In this document: positions 32,012 to 34,176 of the stretch, in pieces
Layout of the letters: every line of letters begins with the position of its first letter
How positions within the stretch are numbered: position 1 is the first letter of the stretch
Source of the DNA: Oscillospiraceae bacterium
Lineage (GTDB): Bacteria > Bacillota > Clostridia > Oscillospirales > Oscillospiraceae
Reading direction: 5' to 3'
Assembly (NCBI GenBank): GCA_015067885.1
Contig: SVLO01000023.1
Location: 1 to 34,176 of the forward strand
DNA length: 34,176 bases
Notes under the pieces: model-generated
Databases searched by the model: none
What the model saw: only the letters and a program-made list of their open reading frames with translations
Told to the model about the DNA's origin: nothing
Translations under genes and position numbers: made by a program

Positions 32012-32869
32012 TTACAGCCAGTAGAAGTTGCTCAACTGCTGCTGCAGCGCGGCCTCGGTCCCGGCGGTTATCGTAACGGAAGCCAAATAGCCCTCTTCAC
32101 ACACCACCATGAAGCCCGCCTGATAGATCTTCAGGCCACTGACTTCCGCGGACAGGCGGTATCCGACCCTCTCTTTGCCGGCTACTGTAAGGGTAGTCAC
32201 TTCGCCGGCCACATTTGCGTCACCAAACGCGTTGGCATACACACTTTCGATCTCCGCCATGCTCATCTCATAGATGCGCCGAAGCTCACTTTGACCGATG
32301 GTTGCCGCGACCTCGGGATCGACGGCCTCCAAAACCAGGTTCACGTTGTCAGCTCCGATGACTCCTTCCGTCGCCGCCATGACGAACACGACCGAGCCGT
32401 TTTCCATCGCCTCTTTGTACTTTTCGGGCAGGAACTCCGGGATGTTGTTCTTCTCGTTCAGCTCGGCAGCGCTGGCGAACTTCCAGTTTCCGCTCAGCCG
32501 ATAGCCAAGGCCCACAAGCTCGTTGGTATAGGTCGTTCCGCTCACCTCTCCCAAGGTAAACGTCGATGCATCCGGCTCCGCCTTCACCGTGTGTTCCCCG
32601 ATATAGACACTGCGGGTGTCACCGTCCCACGCCACGTTTTCACCCAGGGAGTTGCTGACCGCCTTGGCGGCGATATAGGTAGTGCCGTTATAGATAAAGG
32701 CCTCGGGATTGCCGTGGGTATCGCCGGCATCAATGGCCTTATCGTCCACATAGACCCGCACATCGGGTTCCACTTTAATGGTGATTTCCCGAACCGCAAA
32801 AGCCGGGATCGCGACGGAAAGGGCCAAAACCGCCCCTACCAAACCGGAAATCAAGCGCTGTTTTTTCAT
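32012..32869 (-). CDS. Secreted protein with copper-amine-oxidase-N-like stalk domain
   Basis: The 285-aa protein starts MKKQRLISGLVGAVLALSVAIPAFA, a classic Sec signal peptide. Residues about 30-95 resemble the stalk (copper amine oxidase N-terminal-like) domain, with VRVYVDDKAID, FIYNGTTYIAAKAVSNSLG and WDGDTRSVYIG. Such domains are common in extracellular proteins of Clostridia and bind wall or form stalks; they do not imply copper or amine oxidase activity. The C-terminal half (about 110-285) has a fold I do not recognise, resembling PsbP-like lipid/ligand-binding domains in general layout (GYRLSGNWKFA, GFMVVCEEGYLASVTIT). An AAAGGAGAGA site precedes the ATG. Single gene. Confidence 0.85.
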   Translation of the reverse strand: MKKQRLISGLVGAVLALSVAIPAFAVREITIKVEPDVRVYVDDKAIDAGDTHGNPEAFIYNGTTYIAAKAVSNSLGENVAWDGDTRSVYIGEHTVKAEPDASTFTLGEVSGTTYTNELVGLGYRLSGNWKFASAAELNEKNNIPEFLPEKYKEAMENGSVVFVMAATEGVIGADNVNLVLEAVDPEVAATIGQSELRRIYEMSMAEIESVYANAFGDANVAGEVTTLTVAGKERVGYRLSAEVSGLKIYQAGFMVVCEEGYLASVTITAGTEAALQQQLSNFYWL

Positions 32870-32942
32870 GTTATTCTCTCCTTTTTTGTAATGGGAAGAC
32901 CGTATCGCAACATTCTGTCCACTCTCCTCCCGTATGCCATGT

Positions 32943-32971
32943 ATATTATCATATCAAGACAGCCGGCGCAA
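32943..32971 (-). promoter_or_regulatory. Possible promoter for the stalk-domain gene
   Basis: On the minus strand TTGCGC (32971-32966), a 17-base spacer and TAATAT (32948-32943), about 75 bases before the ATG. Confidence 0.45.
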
Positions 32972-33004
32972 GGATTTTATCCCCTCCCGCAAGCGCAATT
33001 GGGC

Positions 33005-33044
33005 AAAAAGGCGGCCTGCCGACCAAGTCAGCAGGCCGCCTTTT
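33005..33044 (-). terminator. Terminator after the YihY gene
   Basis: AAAAAGGCGGCCTGC pairs with GCAGGCCGCCTTTTT around an 11-base loop and overlaps the edge of the YihY stop codon; T-runs on both strands. Confidence 0.9.
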
Positions 33045-33905
33045 TTATTTCTTCTCTCGTGTTTCCGTCCAGACCCGGTTGATCACCGCGCCCAGCAGCA
33101 AGATCGTACCACACAGGTACAGCCACAGCAGCAGCACGATAATGGATGCCAGTGACCCGTACAGCAGAGAATAGTTGGCCGACAGGTCAATAAAGCGGGA
33201 GAACAGCGCCGACGCCAGCACCATGGCCACGGCGCTGAGCATGGCACTTACGGTGACCGACATCCTCCCGGCCTGTTCCCGGGGCAGGCCCAGGCGGTAG
33301 ACGATCAGCACCAGCAGCGCCACAAAGCAAAACAGCAACAGGTAACGCAGCCATCCCCACAGTTGGGTCAGCGTGGACATCTGTGTCACCACCAGGGACT
33401 GGGCGCCTAACAGTTTGGTCAGCAGCTCCGCCACGAGCTGCAGGGGGCGATCGCCGGTCAGCACCACAATGACCGCCAGACACAGCGTCACCAAAAACAG
33501 CAGGCTGAACAGCAGGCTAAGCCCCAGGCGGCGCACACCCATGTCCCGGGGCCGGTCGTACAGCTCACTCAGCGCGTCCCAAAGCACACGCAGGCCGGCG
33601 GAAGCCGCCACCAGCACCGTGGGGATACCGACCCACAGCGCCGCAGGGGGTACGGCGGACAGATGGTGAAAATACTCCCTGACCAGCTCCACCGCCTGGT
33701 GGGGCAAGATACGACCCAGCAGGGAAAACATCTGCACCATGTCCAAATCGAACATACCCACCACCGCGTTGACGCACAGCAGCAGAGGAAACAGGGACAG
33801 CAGAAAAAAATACGTCATGGCGCCCGCAGCCCGGGGGATGTTGTGTTCCATGGCCAGCCGCCATACACGCAGAACAAAGTCCCAACCTCGTTTCGCCCGG
33901 TTCAT
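33045..33905 (-). CDS. YihY/virulence factor BrkB family membrane protein
   Basis: A 286-aa protein with about six membrane helices and the family segments IPRAAGAMTYFFLLSLFPLLL (near residues 24-44), a WDALSELYDRPRD loop (about 109-121) and YSLLYGSLASIIVLLLWLY (about 243-261). The family, once misnamed ribonuclease BN, is of unknown transport or envelope function. An AAAGGAG site precedes the ATG. It is a single gene between the rpsT terminator and its own terminator. Confidence 0.92.
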   Translation of the reverse strand: MNRAKRGWDFVLRVWRLAMEHNIPRAAGAMTYFFLLSLFPLLLCVNAVVGMFDLDMVQMFSLLGRILPHQAVELVREYFHHLSAVPPAALWVGIPTVLVAASAGLRVLWDALSELYDRPRDMGVRRLGLSLLFSLLFLVTLCLAVIVVLTGDRPLQLVAELLTKLLGAQSLVVTQMSTLTQLWGWLRYLLLFCFVALLVLIVYRLGLPREQAGRMSVTVSAMLSAVAMVLASALFSRFIDLSANYSLLYGSLASIIVLLLWLYLCGTILLLGAVINRVWTETREKK

Positions 33906-33944
33906 GGACCCCGCTCCTTTCTGTGAAAGTTTGGCGCAGGAAAA

Positions 33945-33974
33945 GAAAAACCCGCCTGCGGGGTTGCAGACGGG
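33945..33974 (-). terminator. Terminator after rpsT
   Basis: On the minus strand CCCGTCTGC pairs with GCAGGCGGG around AACCCC, followed by TTTTTC. Confidence 0.88.
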
Positions 33975-33990
33975 TGATTTCTTGGGTTGC

Positions 33991-34176
33991 TTAGCCTTCC
34001 AGCTTGTTCAGCTTCAAGGTCATGGCACTCTTCTTGTTGGCAGCGTTGTTCTTGTGCAGCAGACCCTTGGCCGCAGCCTGATCCACCGCCTTGACAGCCA
34101 CCTTGTAAGCGACATCGGCCTCGCTGCGGTTGCCTTCCGCCACCGCGGCGTCAAACTTCTTGATGTCGGTCTTCAG
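33991..34176 (-). CDS. rpsT: 30S ribosomal protein S20, C-terminal part (cut by window edge)
   Basis: The last 61 residues are visible, beginning LKTDIKKFDAAVAEGNRSEA and ending SAMTLKLNKLEG before a TAA stop. The lysine/alanine-rich helices and the block GLLHKNNAANKKS are the S20 signature. S20 binds 16S rRNA at the bottom of the 30S body. The N-terminal part, with the usual KSAKKRI region, lies beyond the window, so the start cannot be judged. A strong terminator follows. Confidence 0.95.
   Translation of the reverse strand: MKTDIKKFDAAVAEGNRSEADVAYKVAVKAVDQAAAKGLLHKNNAANKKSAMTLKLNKLEG

Noticed and set aside
32012-32869. Copper amine oxidase
   Set aside because: Only the small stalk-type domain is present; there is no catalytic amine oxidase domain or tyrosine-cofactor motif.

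Overview
The window reads as a chromosomal segment of a GC-rich, strictly anaerobic gut-type Clostridia, most likely an Oscillospiraceae/Ruminococcaceae relative of Flavonifractor, Oscillibacter or Lawsonibacter. This is an inference from Gram-positive gene sets (DnaD/DnaI-type primosome, ZapA, a T-box on glyS, LexA boxes of the CGAAC/GTTYG type), strong GGAGG ribosome sites, anaerobic enzymes (class III ribonucleotide reductase, radical SAM activase, Pta) and palindromic intergenic repeats of a kind common in that family. There is no rRNA, CRISPR array, transposase or prophage. One complete tRNA gene is present.

Layout. 1-1800: start of the S10 ribosomal operon (rpsJ-rplC-rplD, leftward, cut by the window edge) with a roughly 270-nt leader. 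1799-2383: an HD-domain protein. 2571-7086 (leftward): nrdG, nrdD, trxB, a deoxyribonucleotide module in which NrdD carries its own glutaredoxin-like tail and its promoter overlaps a set of NrdR-like boxes. 7087-7845: a gene-free block of repeats. 7846-9701: glyS with a glycine T-box. 9763-10194: a small membrane-protein gene behind three LexA-like boxes. 10400-18391 (leftward): one long cell-envelope/division cluster, zapA - U32 peptidase - dut - maf - mreC - mreD - PBP2 - mrp, which notably lacks mreB. 18612-20559: dnaD-like and dnaI/dnaC-like helicase-loading genes. 20706-22192: tRNA-Arg(CCU), preceded by a broken partial copy of itself, then malic enzyme. 22251-30504: single-gene units (HAD phosphatase, M16 peptidase, an unknown 330-aa protein, pta, an M23/LysM/G5 envelope peptidase, an EamA transporter, DegV), mostly separated by strong terminators. 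30430-31946: a small leftward cluster of unknown genes (lipoprotein, zinc-ribbon membrane protein, small protein) and a degraded XRE regulator. 32012-34176: a secreted stalk-domain protein, a YihY family membrane protein and the end of rpsT.

How the genes work together. The nrdG-nrdD-trxB region suggests anaerobic dNTP synthesis using thiol electrons rather than formate. The zapA-to-mrp cluster links Z-ring assembly, nucleotide pool sanitation (Dut, Maf) and wall elongation (MreC, MreD, PBP2). The parts most likely to repay follow-up are the LexA-box-controlled small membrane protein at 9931, the NrdD-glutaredoxin fusion next to a TrxB that lacks the usual NADPH motif, the tRNA-derived tandem repeat with a hairpin insertion at 20751-20924, and the lipoprotein whose reading frame appears to begin at an ATA codon.
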